Positions 17,113 to 23,907 of a DNA stretch of 25,509 nucleotides are shown in pieces. Position numbers and translations under genes: made by a program. Positions within the stretch are counted from its first letter, which is position 1; every line of letters starts with the position of its first letter. The stretch is from Hungatella sp. UBA5385 (GTDB lineage Bacteria; Bacillota; Clostridia; Lachnospirales; Lachnospiraceae). The stretch is from assembly GCA_002409995.1 (NCBI GenBank), contig DHOR01000051.1, positions 37,515 to 63,023 of the forward strand, written 5' to 3'. Below the pieces are notes generated by a model. The model was given only the letters and a program-made list of their open reading frames with translations. It was not told the DNA's origin and made no database searches.

Positions 17113-17682
17113 TTATATGATAATATCCTCCAGACTGCGTTTAGGAACATAATGAACGCCTTCTGTATCTCTGTAATATTTGGTGCTGCCATCCTGTTCT
17201 ACAGGTACCATTACTACAGTCTCCTTTGGTTTGCCAAGTGCAAGTACAAGATCAATGGAATACCGCTCTGTATCTATATTAAGATTCTCAGCCAGTTTTT
17301 TTCTATTAACGGTTGCTATAATACAACCACCCAGCCCCTTTTCAACAGCTCCTAGCATTATTACATGAGAAGCTATGCCGTTATCCTGCAGCTTATTTTT
17401 GCCAATGGAAAGGTCACAGAGTATGGTGATATAGGCAGAGGGACGTTCTCCCTCTTCCGGACCAGCCCAATCTGGAAGAGCAGCAGCCCAACCCAGTGTT
17501 TCAAAAACTTTCCCGTTTTCTTCAGGAGTATTGGTAAGTTTAAACTTCAAAGGCTGTGCATTGCCTCCTGTAGGTGAAATTCTTGCAAGGTTCACCAGTT
17601 CCTTTAAAACTTCAGTTGATATAGGTTCATTTTCATAGAAACGGCGATAGGAACGGCATTGTTCCACCAGCTCTTTTAACAT
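17113..17682 (-). CDS. Nitroreductase-family flavoprotein
   Basis: 189 aa from the minus-strand ATG at 17682 (MLKELVEQC); its ribosome binding site AAGGAGG lies about 8 nt before. Upstream in-frame ATGs at 17688 and 17760 are too close to it or lie upstream of it. The sequence has the FMN-binding CRSYRRF near the N-terminus, then ARISPTGGNAQPLKF and GLGGCIIATVNR. These are typical of NAD(P)H/FMN nitroreductase-like enzymes, which reduce nitro compounds or quinones. The natural substrate is unknown. It is transcribed alone, divergent from the MmcQ/YjbR gene. Confidence 0.88.
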   Translation of the reverse strand: MLKELVEQCRSYRRFYENEPISTEVLKELVNLARISPTGGNAQPLKFKLTNTPEENGKVFETLGWAAALPDWAGPEEGERPSAYITILCDLSIGKNKLQDNGIASHVIMLGAVEKGLGGCIIATVNRKKLAENLNIDTERYSIDLVLALGKPKETVVMVPVEQDGSTKYYRDTEGVHYVPKRSLEDIII

Positions 17683-17731
17683 ATACATGTCCTCCTTTTT
17701 GTAAATGATAAAAACATGATCTCTGGTATTT

Positions 17732-17760
17732 ATTATATCTGTTTTTTCCCAGTCATTCAA
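17732..17760 (-). promoter_or_regulatory. Promoter of the nitroreductase gene (minus strand)
   Basis: On the minus strand, TTGAAT (17760-17755), 17 bp, then TATAAT (17737-17732) form a near-consensus sigma-A promoter 50 nt before the start codon. Confidence 0.75.
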
Positions 17761-17769
17761 TGAGAACTA

Positions 17770-17778
17770 TGATATAAT
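17770..17778 (+). promoter_or_regulatory. Extended -10 promoter of the MmcQ/YjbR gene
   Basis: TGA followed by TATAAT (17773-17778) is an extended -10, divergent from and close to the nitroreductase promoter, so the two could be regulated together. No good -35 is present. Confidence 0.55.
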
Positions 17779-17834
17779 TTTTATAGATTTTTATTGAAGA
17801 GATAAACTTTAGCTGCAGGAAGAAGGGGTGGATT

Positions 17835-18182
17835 ATGCTGAAGAGCAAAAAAGAAGCAATCAGCTATTGTCTGACTTATAAGGATGTATATGAGGATTAT
17901 CCTTTTCACGATAATCAGTGGGCAGTCATCCGTCATAAAGACAATCGCAGGGTATTTGCCTGGATTTACGAAAGAGGCGGTTTTATCTGTATCAATGTGA
18001 AATGTGATCCCCAGTGGATCGATTTCTGGAGAAATGCATTTCCCAGTGTACAGCCCGGGTTTCATTTAAACAAAAAGTACTGGAATACCATTATACTGGA
18101 TGGGACTGTTCCTGACCGGGATATTAAGCGGATGATCGGAGAAAGCTATGATTTAACGAAAAATGTAAAAAAGAATAAATAA
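17835..18182 (+). CDS. MmcQ/YjbR family protein
   Basis: 115 aa, the usual length for this family (PF04237, CyaY-like fold). Residues typical of it include the YPFHD near 20, the IRHKDNRRVFAWI strand, INVKCDP near 55, and PGFHLNKKYWNTIILDG near 75-91. The family is often called DNA-binding, but the biochemical role is not settled. AAGGGG at 17823-17828 precedes the ATG. The next gene's promoter starts 4 nt after the stop. Confidence 0.88.
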   Translation: MLKSKKEAISYCLTYKDVYEDYPFHDNQWAVIRHKDNRRVFAWIYERGGFICINVKCDPQWIDFWRNAFPSVQPGFHLNKKYWNTIILDGTVPDRDIKRMIGESYDLTKNVKKNK

Positions 18183-18185
18183 GTA

Positions 18186-18216
18186 TTGACTCTCACGTTA
18201 CGTGATACCTTATAGT
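18186..18216 (+). promoter_or_regulatory. MerR-type promoter/operator with 19-bp spacer
   Basis: TTGACT (18186-18191) and TATAGT (18211-18216) are separated by 19 bp, the overlong spacing of MerR-family promoters. A perfect inverted repeat TCACGTTACGTGA lies inside the spacer (18193-18205). This is the expected binding site of the MerR-type regulator encoded 27 nt downstream, which would twist the promoter into an active form when bound to drug. Confidence 0.85.
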
Positions 18217-18242
18217 AAACAGGAAGGCGGTGATAAAATCTT

Positions 18243-19010
18243 ATGAAGCAGGACTTAGAAGACTTAAAAAAGCTGACAGTCAGGGAAACAGCAAAACTAA
18301 CAGGAATCAGTGTGCGCACACTCCATTATTACGATGAAATCGGACTGTTAAAGCCAACAGTAAAAACAGAGGCAGGTTATCGCTACTATGATAAAGAGGC
18401 TTTGGCTGTGCTGCAGGAAATCCTTTTATATAGGGAACTGGATTTCTCCTTAAAGGAGATCAAAGAGATTTTGTCAATGCCTGATTATGACCGGAAAAAG
18501 GCGCTGAAGGCTCATAAAGAGCTGTTGATTCTAAAACAGAAGCGGCTTTCCGGATTGATTAAGCTGGTAGATGAAACAATGAAAGGAGATCATAACGTGA
18601 GTTTTAAAGAGTTTAATATGGATGAAATTAATGAAGCAAAAGAAAAGTATGGGAAAGAGGCCAGAGAGCGTTGGGGAGCTACGGAAGCTTATAAGGTAAG
18701 TGAGAAGAAGACCTCCGCTTATGGAGAAAAAGACTGGGAGAGAATTGCAGTAGAAACCAGTGAGATATTTGGTGGATTTGCTGCCTGTGTGCAGGAAAAC
18801 GAAAAGCCTGACAGCCCACGTGCCATGGACTTGGTGGAGCAGTGGAAGGCTCTGATTACAAAATATTACTATCCATGTACGGATGAAATTTTGGCAGGAT
18901 TAGGCGAGATGTACGTAGCAGACGGACGATTTATGGAGAATATTGACCGATCAGGACCAGGGACAGCAGCGTTTATGTCACAAGCCATCAAAGCCTGTTG
19001 CAGTAAATAA
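18243..19010 (+). CDS. TipA-like MerR family regulator with TipAS drug-binding domain
   Basis: 255 aa, close to TipAL of Streptomyces (253 aa). The N-terminal MerR winged helix (about 12-80) has VRETAKLTGISVRTLHYYDE and EAGYRYYD, followed by the long dimerisation helix (about 85-118). The C-terminal TipAS domain (about 125-255) has the family pattern ERWGATEAYK, then LGEMYVADGRF. TipAS domains capture thiopeptides and other bulky compounds and switch the N-terminal domain to activation. The gene lies behind its own MerR-type operator, so it is probably autoinduced. An internal ribosome binding site and in-frame GTG lie exactly between the two domains. What else it controls is not visible; neighbouring genes lack the same operator. 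Confidence 0.92.
   Translation: MKQDLEDLKKLTVRETAKLTGISVRTLHYYDEIGLLKPTVKTEAGYRYYDKEALAVLQEILLYRELDFSLKEIKEILSMPDYDRKKALKAHKELLILKQKRLSGLIKLVDETMKGDHNVSFKEFNMDEINEAKEKYGKEARERWGATEAYKVSEKKTSAYGEKDWERIAVETSEIFGGFAACVQENEKPDSPRAMDLVEQWKALITKYYYPCTDEILAGLGEMYVADGRFMENIDRSGPGTAAFMSQAIKACCSK
18597..19010 (+). CDS. Predicted internal-start product: free TipAS domain
   Basis: In-frame GTG at codon 119 is preceded by AAAGGAG (18582-18588) with 8-nt spacing, an excellent start. It would give a 137-aa protein consisting of only the drug-binding domain. In Streptomyces lividans, tipA is known to make both TipAL and a shorter TipAS from an internal start, the short form sequestering the antibiotic. Here the short form is inferred from sequence alone. 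Confidence 0.6.
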   Translation: MSFKEFNMDEINEAKEKYGKEARERWGATEAYKVSEKKTSAYGEKDWERIAVETSEIFGGFAACVQENEKPDSPRAMDLVEQWKALITKYYYPCTDEILAGLGEMYVADGRFMENIDRSGPGTAAFMSQAIKACCSK

Positions 19011-19328
19011 TGTACAAAAATCATAGATGAATTTGTGCATAATATATGTGAGTTGAATTCTTGAAAGGATTGTTTTTATTGTTAAAATGCAATTTTGTAT
19101 ACCGATTGCATAAAAATAATTGGATAATCTCCATTGTCAATTGTAAGAAATTTTAAGAAATTCTATGATAATTATTAAGAAAAAAATCATAGAATTATCA
19201 TTGACTTTCACTGCTTCAGGTGATACACTGTGTCCTAACCACATGGACATAGGCAGCATGGGGTTACAACTAAAAACATAGACATAAACGAATAAGATCC
19301 CTATGTGATCGCAAGGAGGAGAACAATT
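19011..19328 (+). promoter_or_regulatory. Long AT-rich intergenic region with promoter and inverted repeats
   Basis: No gene seen. At 19011-19039 an 8-bp stem (TGTACAAA/TTTGTGCA) without a T run is at best a weak terminator. TGCAAT/ATTGCA (19088-19093, 19105-19110) is a short inverted repeat. TAAGAAATT occurs at 19144-19152 and 19154-19162. An 11-bp perfect inverted repeat AATTCTATGAT lies at 19159-19169 and 19186-19196. Next comes a promoter, TTGACT (19201-19206), 17 bp, TACACT (19224-19229). This leaves a leader of about 95 nt before the lipoprotein start, with small self-complementary segments such as TGTCC/GGACA. Confidence 0.5.
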
Positions 19329-19676
19329 ATGAAATTAACAGCAAAGAAACTCATACTTACAGGTGCAGCAGTATTAACAATGGCTTCCATCTCTGCATGC
19401 GGCAACAGCACAACACCTGAAACAACAGCAGCTACAGAAGCAACAACAGAGGTAACTACAGAAGCTGCAACTGAAGAGACAACAGAAGAAGTTACTACAG
19501 AGGAAGAGGCAACAGATGCAGAAGACGTTTCTGAAGATGCTTCCGAAGAAGTAACAGAAGATGCAGCTGACGAAGAGAACGCAGAAGAAGCTGATGATGC
19601 AGAAGAAGCAGTATCCGAAGACGCTGAGTCTTTAGAAGAGGCTGACGCTGATACTAACACTACAGCAGTTAACTAA
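19329..19676 (+). CDS. Small acidic low-complexity lipoprotein
   Basis: 115 aa from ATG 19329, with AGGAGGAG at 19315-19322. A lipoprotein signal peptide ends in SISAC (C24). The remaining about 90 residues are almost only Thr, Glu, Ala, Asp, Ser and Val, strongly acidic, with no hydrophobic core, so probably disordered. It resembles the tether of the other lipoproteins in this window but carries no folded domain. It has its own promoter and a strong terminator, so it is expressed as a single gene. I do not recognise a function; a surface charge layer or a decayed receptor are both possible. Confidence 0.75.
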   Translation: MKLTAKKLILTGAAVLTMASISACGNSTTPETTAATEATTEVTTEAATEETTEEVTTEEEATDAEDVSEDASEEVTEDAADEENAEEADDAEEAVSEDAESLEEADADTNTTAVN

Positions 19677-19723
19677 TCAGTAAAACACATATTTTAGTAT
19701 TATTTTAGAATTACAGATTCTAG

Positions 19724-19752
19724 AGCGGGAACCTTGGTTCCCGCTTTCTTTT
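19724..19752 (+). terminator. Terminator after the acidic lipoprotein gene
   Basis: AGCGGGAACC (19724-19733) pairs perfectly with GGTTCCCGCT (19736-19745), followed by TTCTTTT. It is a compact intrinsic terminator ending 7 nt before the long palindrome. Confidence 0.88.
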
Positions 19753-19758
19753 ATGCTG

Positions 19759-19816
19759 TTTTTTACCTAAGGGGTTCGACCCTTTCATGAAAGGGTCGAA
19801 CCCCTTAGGTAAAAAA
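19759..19816. repeat. 58-bp perfect palindrome, full copy of dispersed element
   Basis: Every base of 19759-19787 pairs with 19788-19816 around a central CATG. Each arm reads TTTTTTACCTAAGGGG, TTCGACCC, TTTCA. Each arm also holds a small internal hairpin (GGGT, TCG, ACCC). The T run lies on the 5' side and the A run on the 3' side of the stem on both strands, so it lacks the 3' U tract of an intrinsic terminator. Half-copies form both ends of the window. It sits between a terminator and the promoter at 19819. Confidence 0.92.
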
Positions 19817-19818
19817 TC

Positions 19819-19854
19819 TTGACAAAACCTGTTTACTATAACAGAATAGTTATA
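19819..19854 (+). promoter_or_regulatory. Promoter and operator-like repeat of the MBL-thrE-pyrC operon
   Basis: TTGACA (19819-19824) is a perfect -35, starting 2 nt after the palindrome. At 17 bp follows CAGAAT (19842-19847) as -10. The inverted repeat TATAAC/GTTATA (19837-19842, 19849-19854) overlaps the -10 and could be an operator. Confidence 0.65.
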
Positions 19855-19875
19855 TTAGGAAAGGAGGGAGTCTAA

Positions 19876-20571
19876 TTGAAGATTACCTATATCCACCACA
19901 GTTCATTTTTAGTTGAGCTTCCAGGTTTTTATATACTATTTGACTATACAGAAGGCACCATTCCTGAATTAAAGGAGGATAAGCCCCTTTTTGTATTGGC
20001 AAGTCATCGCCATGGAGATCATTATTCCAGTGTAATATTTGACTTGAAAAAAGAGCACATTAATACAAGATATCTACTATCTTATGATATCCCCAAAAAG
20101 GAGGTCCCTCAGGAGCTGTTATCCTGTACAGATTTTGTGATGTATGGAGAAGAGTATCATTACGAGGCTTTCATGGTTAAAACTTATAAGTCCACCGATG
20201 AGGGCGTTGCTTTCCTTCTGTTGGCGGAGGGACATTGGATTTACCATGCAGGAGATCTAAACAACTGGACCTGGGAGGGGGAATCGGACAGCTGGAATGC
20301 TTCTATGGCAAAGAATTACAGAGAACAGATCAGTTTAATGAAGGATATTGCTGTAGAGGCTGCATTTCTCCCATTGGATCCTAGACAGGAAAAGCACTTT
20401 CATCTGGGGTTTGATGAGTATATGAAGAAGGTGGATGTCTTACATGCATTTCCCATGCACTGTTGGGGAGATTTTTCCGTCATAGATAAACTGAAATCCA
20501 TGGATTGTTCTGCAGAATACAGAGATAAAATTATGGAAATCAGGGAAGACGGACAGAGCTTTGAACTATAA
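19876..20571 (+). CDS. Metallo-beta-lactamase-fold hydrolase
   Basis: 231 aa, starting at TTG 19876 behind AAGGAGGGAG (19861-19870). The metal-binding motif is HRHGDH at about residues 44-49, followed by HAGDLN near 134 and a late histidine (FPMHCWGD). The fold and the opening ITYIHHSSFLVEL resemble UlaG/YtnP-like MBL proteins with a predicted two-metal centre. The substrate is unknown. First gene of a probable five-gene operon; 26 nt separate it from the exporter gene, with no terminator. Confidence 0.85.
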   Translation: MKITYIHHSSFLVELPGFYILFDYTEGTIPELKEDKPLFVLASHRHGDHYSSVIFDLKKEHINTRYLLSYDIPKKEVPQELLSCTDFVMYGEEYHYEAFMVKTYKSTDEGVAFLLLAEGHWIYHAGDLNNWTWEGESDSWNASMAKNYREQISLMKDIAVEAAFLPLDPRQEKHFHLGFDEYMKKVDVLHAFPMHCWGDFSVIDKLKSMDCSAEYRDKIMEIREDGQSFEL

Positions 20572-20597
20572 TTGCAGAGTTAAGGTGGGATTATGAA

Positions 20598-21398
20598 ATG
20601 AAAGATCCTGGGAATTTAAGCAGGGAGGAACAGAGAAAGGTTCTGGAGGCTGCCATGCAGGCGGGCCATATTCTCCTGGAAAATGGAGCAGAGATTTTCC
20701 GTGTGGAAGAGACCATAGACAGAATCTGTAAGTATTATGGAATTGAATCATCAAGCTCCTTTGTGCTGAGCAATGGTATTTTCACAACCTCAGGCAGTGA
20801 GCGGGAGGAGATATTTGCCAAAGTGCAGCATATTCCCGTTAGCGGCACTCATCTGGATCGTGTGGCAGCAGTGAATCAGCTGTCCAGAGAGATTGAGGAA
20901 GGGCGCTATACAGTGGAAGAGGTGCGCAAAAAACTGGCTGTGATTCGCGTTATGCCTGGAAAGAGCAAGTTTATGCAGGTGTTGGCATCGGGCATAGGCT
21001 GTGCTTGTTTCTGCTGCCTTTTTGGGGGAAATGCCAAAGACAGTCTGGCTGCTTTTTTAGTGGGAGTCCTGCTTTATCTCTATGTGCTATTTGTCAGCAG
21101 TCCCCATTTATCCAAGATTGTAGGCAATATAGGCGGCGGCGCTCTGGTGACATTTCTCTGCATTATTTTAAATGTGCTTCATATCGGTCAGCATATAAAC
21201 TTTATGATTATAGGCTCTATTATGCCTATGGTTCCCGGTGTGGCATTTACCAATGCTATTCGTGACTTTGCAGATGGGGATTATATCTCCGGGTCTGTAC
21301 GCATGCTTGATGCTCTGTTGGTATTTTTCTGTATTGCAATGGGAGTGGGGCTTGTATTTTCTCTCTTCCATCAGATAATGGGAGGTGCCATGTTATGA
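20598..21398 (+). CDS. Threonine/serine exporter family, ThrE N-terminal part
   Basis: 266 aa. The N-terminal cytoplasmic domain (about 1-115) has GHILLENGAEIFRVEETIDR and SSFVLSNGIFTT, typical of ThrE_1 (PF06738, formerly DUF1212). About five membrane segments follow, including MIIGSIMPMVPGVAFTNAIRD. ThrE proteins export threonine and serine by proton antiport. In Firmicutes the protein is often split in two, as here; the second half starts in an ATGA overlap. Confidence 0.9.
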   Translation: MKDPGNLSREEQRKVLEAAMQAGHILLENGAEIFRVEETIDRICKYYGIESSSSFVLSNGIFTTSGSEREEIFAKVQHIPVSGTHLDRVAAVNQLSREIEEGRYTVEEVRKKLAVIRVMPGKSKFMQVLASGIGCACFCCLFGGNAKDSLAAFLVGVLLYLYVLFVSSPHLSKIVGNIGGGALVTFLCIILNVLHIGQHINFMIIGSIMPMVPGVAFTNAIRDFADGDYISGSVRMLDALLVFFCIAMGVGLVFSLFHQIMGGAML

Positions 21399-21856
21399 TG
21401 TTTTTAGTGGAAATAGGAGCAGCAGTTGTGGGAACCATGGCATTTTCACTGCTGTTTGGCGTTCCTGACAGATATTATCCCTACTGTGGTCTTATTGGCG
21501 GTGCCGGCTGGCTGGTATATTCTCTGGCCGCTATCCGTTATACAGAACCAACCTGTGCGCTTATAGCTACCATTGTGGTAATTCTGTTATCCCGTTTGTT
21601 TGCAATTGAAAAAGGGTGTCCTGTAACCATATTTCTCATATCAGGAATATTTCCCCTTGTACCAGGGGCTGGTTTATATTGGACTGCTTATTATATAGTA
21701 ACTAATGAACTGGATATGGCAGCCAGCACAGGTTTTATGGCTCTTAAGGTGGCGGTTGCCATTGTTCTGGGAATTGTGTTTGTATTTGAGCTGCCTCAGG
21801 GAATGTTCCGTATTATATTAGGAAAAGGGAAGAAGAAACACTTAGGAGGAAATTGA
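21395..21856 (+). CDS. Threonine/serine exporter family, ThrE C-terminal part
   Basis: 153 aa with about five membrane segments, matching ThrE_2 (PF12821, DUF3815). SGIFPLVPGAGLYWTAYYI near residue 87 mirrors the MPMVPGVAFTNAI of the first subunit, as known for this family. The ATG overlaps the stop of the first half (ATGA), so the two are translationally coupled and probably form one complex. Confidence 0.9.
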   Translation: MMFLVEIGAAVVGTMAFSLLFGVPDRYYPYCGLIGGAGWLVYSLAAIRYTEPTCALIATIVVILLSRLFAIEKGCPVTIFLISGIFPLVPGAGLYWTAYYIVTNELDMAASTGFMALKVAVAIVLGIVFVFELPQGMFRIILGKGKKKHLGGN

Positions 21857-21858
21857 TA

Positions 21859-23133
21859 ATGCTTTGTATAAAGAATGCAAGGGTGATTGATCCTGGCAAT
21901 CAGACCGATGTTATGGCTGATATTATGATTGATAATGGTAAGATTACTGCTGTGAAGGAACCTGGAAGCTTTGACTCAGTGGAGGGCGCTGAGGTGATTG
22001 ATGCTTCCGGTCTTGTGGCTGCCCCTGGTCTTGTAGATGTTCATGTTCATTTTCGGGATCCTGGCTTTGCTTATAAAGAGGATATTCATACAGGTGCAGC
22101 AGCAGCAGCCAGAGGCGGTTTTACCACGGTTGTATGTATGGCTAATACAAAACCACCTGTTGATAATGTGGAAACACTGGAATATATATTAAATGAGGGT
22201 AAAAAGACAGGAATTCATGTTCTGCAGGCAGCTGCTGTATCCAAGGGGCTGAAGGGAAAAGAACTGACAGATATGGCGCAGTTAAAAGCCCATGGAGCTG
22301 TGGGATTTACAGATGATGGAATTCCTCTGATGGATGGGAAGCTTGTGAAAGAGGCAATGGAAGAGGCGGCACGCCTTGATGTACCTCTAAGCTTTCATGA
22401 GGAAGACCCTGCATTTATTGTAAATAACGGAATTAACCATGGCGCTGTTTCCAAACAGCTTGGAATCTATGGCTCCCCTTCTGTTGCTGAGGATTCACTG
22501 GTTGCAAGAGATTCCATGATTGCCCTTCATACAGGTGCAGCGGTGGACATACAGCATATCAGCTCTGCAGCAGCTGTAAAGACTGTGAAGTTTGCAAAAG
22601 AGCTGGGAGCTGACATCTATGCTGAGGTAACCCCCCATCATTTTACACTGACTGAGGAAGCTGTATTAAAACACGGCACTATGGCGAAAATGAATCCCCC
22701 TCTGCGTACAGAAGCAGATAGGCAGGCAATTATAGAGGGGTTAAAGGACGGAAGCATTGATATCATTGCAACAGATCATGCGCCTCACAGTCAGGAGGAA
22801 AAGGCAAAGGAGCTGACACAGGCACCCAGCGGAATTATTGGATTGGAAACAGCCCTTGGGCTTGGGATCACCAACCTTGTCCGCCCTGGTCATCTGACAC
22901 TTCTTCAGCTTATGGAGAAAATGAGCTTAAATCCTGCCAGGCTGTATCGTTTTGATCTGGGCTATATAGAGTCAGGAAAAGAGGCCGATCTGGTGATATT
23001 TGATCCTGATGAGGAATGGACGGCAGGAGAGTTTGTCTCCAAGTCTTCCAACTCCCCTTTTGTTGGAGAGAAACTATTTGGCAAAGTGAAGTATACCATT
23101 TGCTCAGGACAGGTGGTATATGAGGACAGGTGA
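21859..23133 (+). CDS. pyrC: Dihydroorotase
   Basis: 424 aa from ATG 21859, with TAGGAGG at 21844-21850; a TTG 6 nt earlier is in frame but poorly placed. Class I dihydroorotase, interconverting carbamoyl-aspartate and dihydroorotate in pyrimidine synthesis. The metal site is seen in DVHVHFRDPG (H62, H64), GFTDDGIPL (Asp), FHEEDPAF, QHISSAA and ATDHAPHS (catalytic Asp). Other pyrimidine genes are absent from the window, so it lies outside the usual pyr cluster, co-transcribed with the exporter genes and a HAD nucleotidase. Confidence 0.95.
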   Translation: MLCIKNARVIDPGNQTDVMADIMIDNGKITAVKEPGSFDSVEGAEVIDASGLVAAPGLVDVHVHFRDPGFAYKEDIHTGAAAAARGGFTTVVCMANTKPPVDNVETLEYILNEGKKTGIHVLQAAAVSKGLKGKELTDMAQLKAHGAVGFTDDGIPLMDGKLVKEAMEEAARLDVPLSFHEEDPAFIVNNGINHGAVSKQLGIYGSPSVAEDSLVARDSMIALHTGAAVDIQHISSAAAVKTVKFAKELGADIYAEVTPHHFTLTEEAVLKHGTMAKMNPPLRTEADRQAIIEGLKDGSIDIIATDHAPHSQEEKAKELTQAPSGIIGLETALGLGITNLVRPGHLTLLQLMEKMSLNPARLYRFDLGYIESGKEADLVIFDPDEEWTAGEFVSKSSNSPFVGEKLFGKVKYTICSGQVVYEDR

Positions 23134-23142
23134 GGATCATAA

Positions 23143-23832
23143 ATGAGAAAACAATATAAAACTCTGCTTTTTGATGTTGATGGTACTTTGATGGATTTTG
23201 ATGCATCTGAAGCAGAGCAGCTGCGCTATATTTTTCAGCCCTTTGGAGAGGACCGGGTGGAATCCATGATTGATACCTACCGAAGGATCAATCATGAGCT
23301 TTGGGATTCCTATGAGAAAGGGCTGATTACCAAGCTTCATATTACAGATGCCAGATTTGATGCTGTATTTAAGGAATACGGTATAATCGCCGATGGAAAA
23401 GAGGCAGAACTGCGGTATCGGAGACGATTGAATCAGTCTGCTATTTTAATTCCGGGAGCTGTTAATGTGCTGGAAGAATTAAAGGATCATTTTCAGATGT
23501 ATGTGGTGACCAATGGATTTGCAGATACTCAGAAGCCAAGAATGGCTGATTCCGGTTTGGACCGCTATTTTATAGAAAGCTTTATTTCGGAAGAAATAGG
23601 GTATCAAAAGCCCCAAAAGGAATTCTTTGATTACTGCTTCTCCCATATGAACGGAGTGGAGCGGGGGTCAACTCTGATTATCGGTGATTCCTTAAAGTCC
23701 GATATAAAAGGTGGCATTCAGGCAGGGATTGATACCTGCTGGTATAATCCACATGGAAAAGAGGCAGATGGAATGGCTGTAACAATGGAAATACATGATT
23801 TAAAGGAATTGCCTCAGCTTCTACTGTGTTAA
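23143..23832 (+). CDS. HAD hydrolase, YjjG/YfnB-like nucleotidase
   Basis: 229 aa. Motif I is DVDGT (Asp nucleophile and acid, about 11-15), motif II VTNG near 124, and motif III/IV a lysine in GYQKPQ followed by GDSLKSD. A helical cap lies between residues 17 and about 100. It resembles the YjjG/YfnB group, which dephosphorylates pyrimidine nucleotides including non-canonical ones. Nine bases after pyrC and without its own promoter, so a pyrimidine-related role fits. No terminator follows before the next promoter. Confidence 0.85.
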   Translation: MRKQYKTLLFDVDGTLMDFDASEAEQLRYIFQPFGEDRVESMIDTYRRINHELWDSYEKGLITKLHITDARFDAVFKEYGIIADGKEAELRYRRRLNQSAILIPGAVNVLEELKDHFQMYVVTNGFADTQKPRMADSGLDRYFIESFISEEIGYQKPQKEFFDYCFSHMNGVERGSTLIIGDSLKSDIKGGIQAGIDTCWYNPHGKEADGMAVTMEIHDLKELPQLLLC

Positions 23833-23834
23833 AA

Positions 23835-23863
23835 TTGATAAACCTTTCGATCAGAGGTATAAT
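23835..23863 (+). promoter_or_regulatory. Promoter of the peroxiredoxin gene
   Basis: TTGATA (23835-23840), 17 bp, TATAAT (23858-23863): one mismatch from the sigma-A consensus, starting 2 nt after the preceding stop. I see no PerR-like box. Confidence 0.85.
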
Positions 23864-23907
23864 AGGAAGCAGAAAGTAACTATCATAGGAAACAGGAGGA
23901 ATGAACC

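Noticed and set aside
19201..19231. Second target promoter for the TipA-like regulator
   Set aside because: TTGACTTTCAC and GTGATAC resemble the 18186 operator, but the half-sites are 3 bp further apart and the promoter spacer is a normal 17 bp.
19301..19660. Minus-strand Ser-rich open frame opposite the acidic lipoprotein
   Set aside because: It is the reverse reading of Glu/Thr/Ala repeats, has no ribosome binding site of note and lacks protein-like composition.
19771..19804. tRNA fragment, because GGTTCGA resembles a T-arm
   Set aside because: No acceptor, D or anticodon arms surround it, and the similarity is explained by the palindrome core.
19759..19816. Bidirectional intrinsic terminator
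   Set aside because: The stem is flanked 5' by T and 3' by A on both strands, opposite to the A-stem-T layout needed, and a proper terminator lies just upstream.
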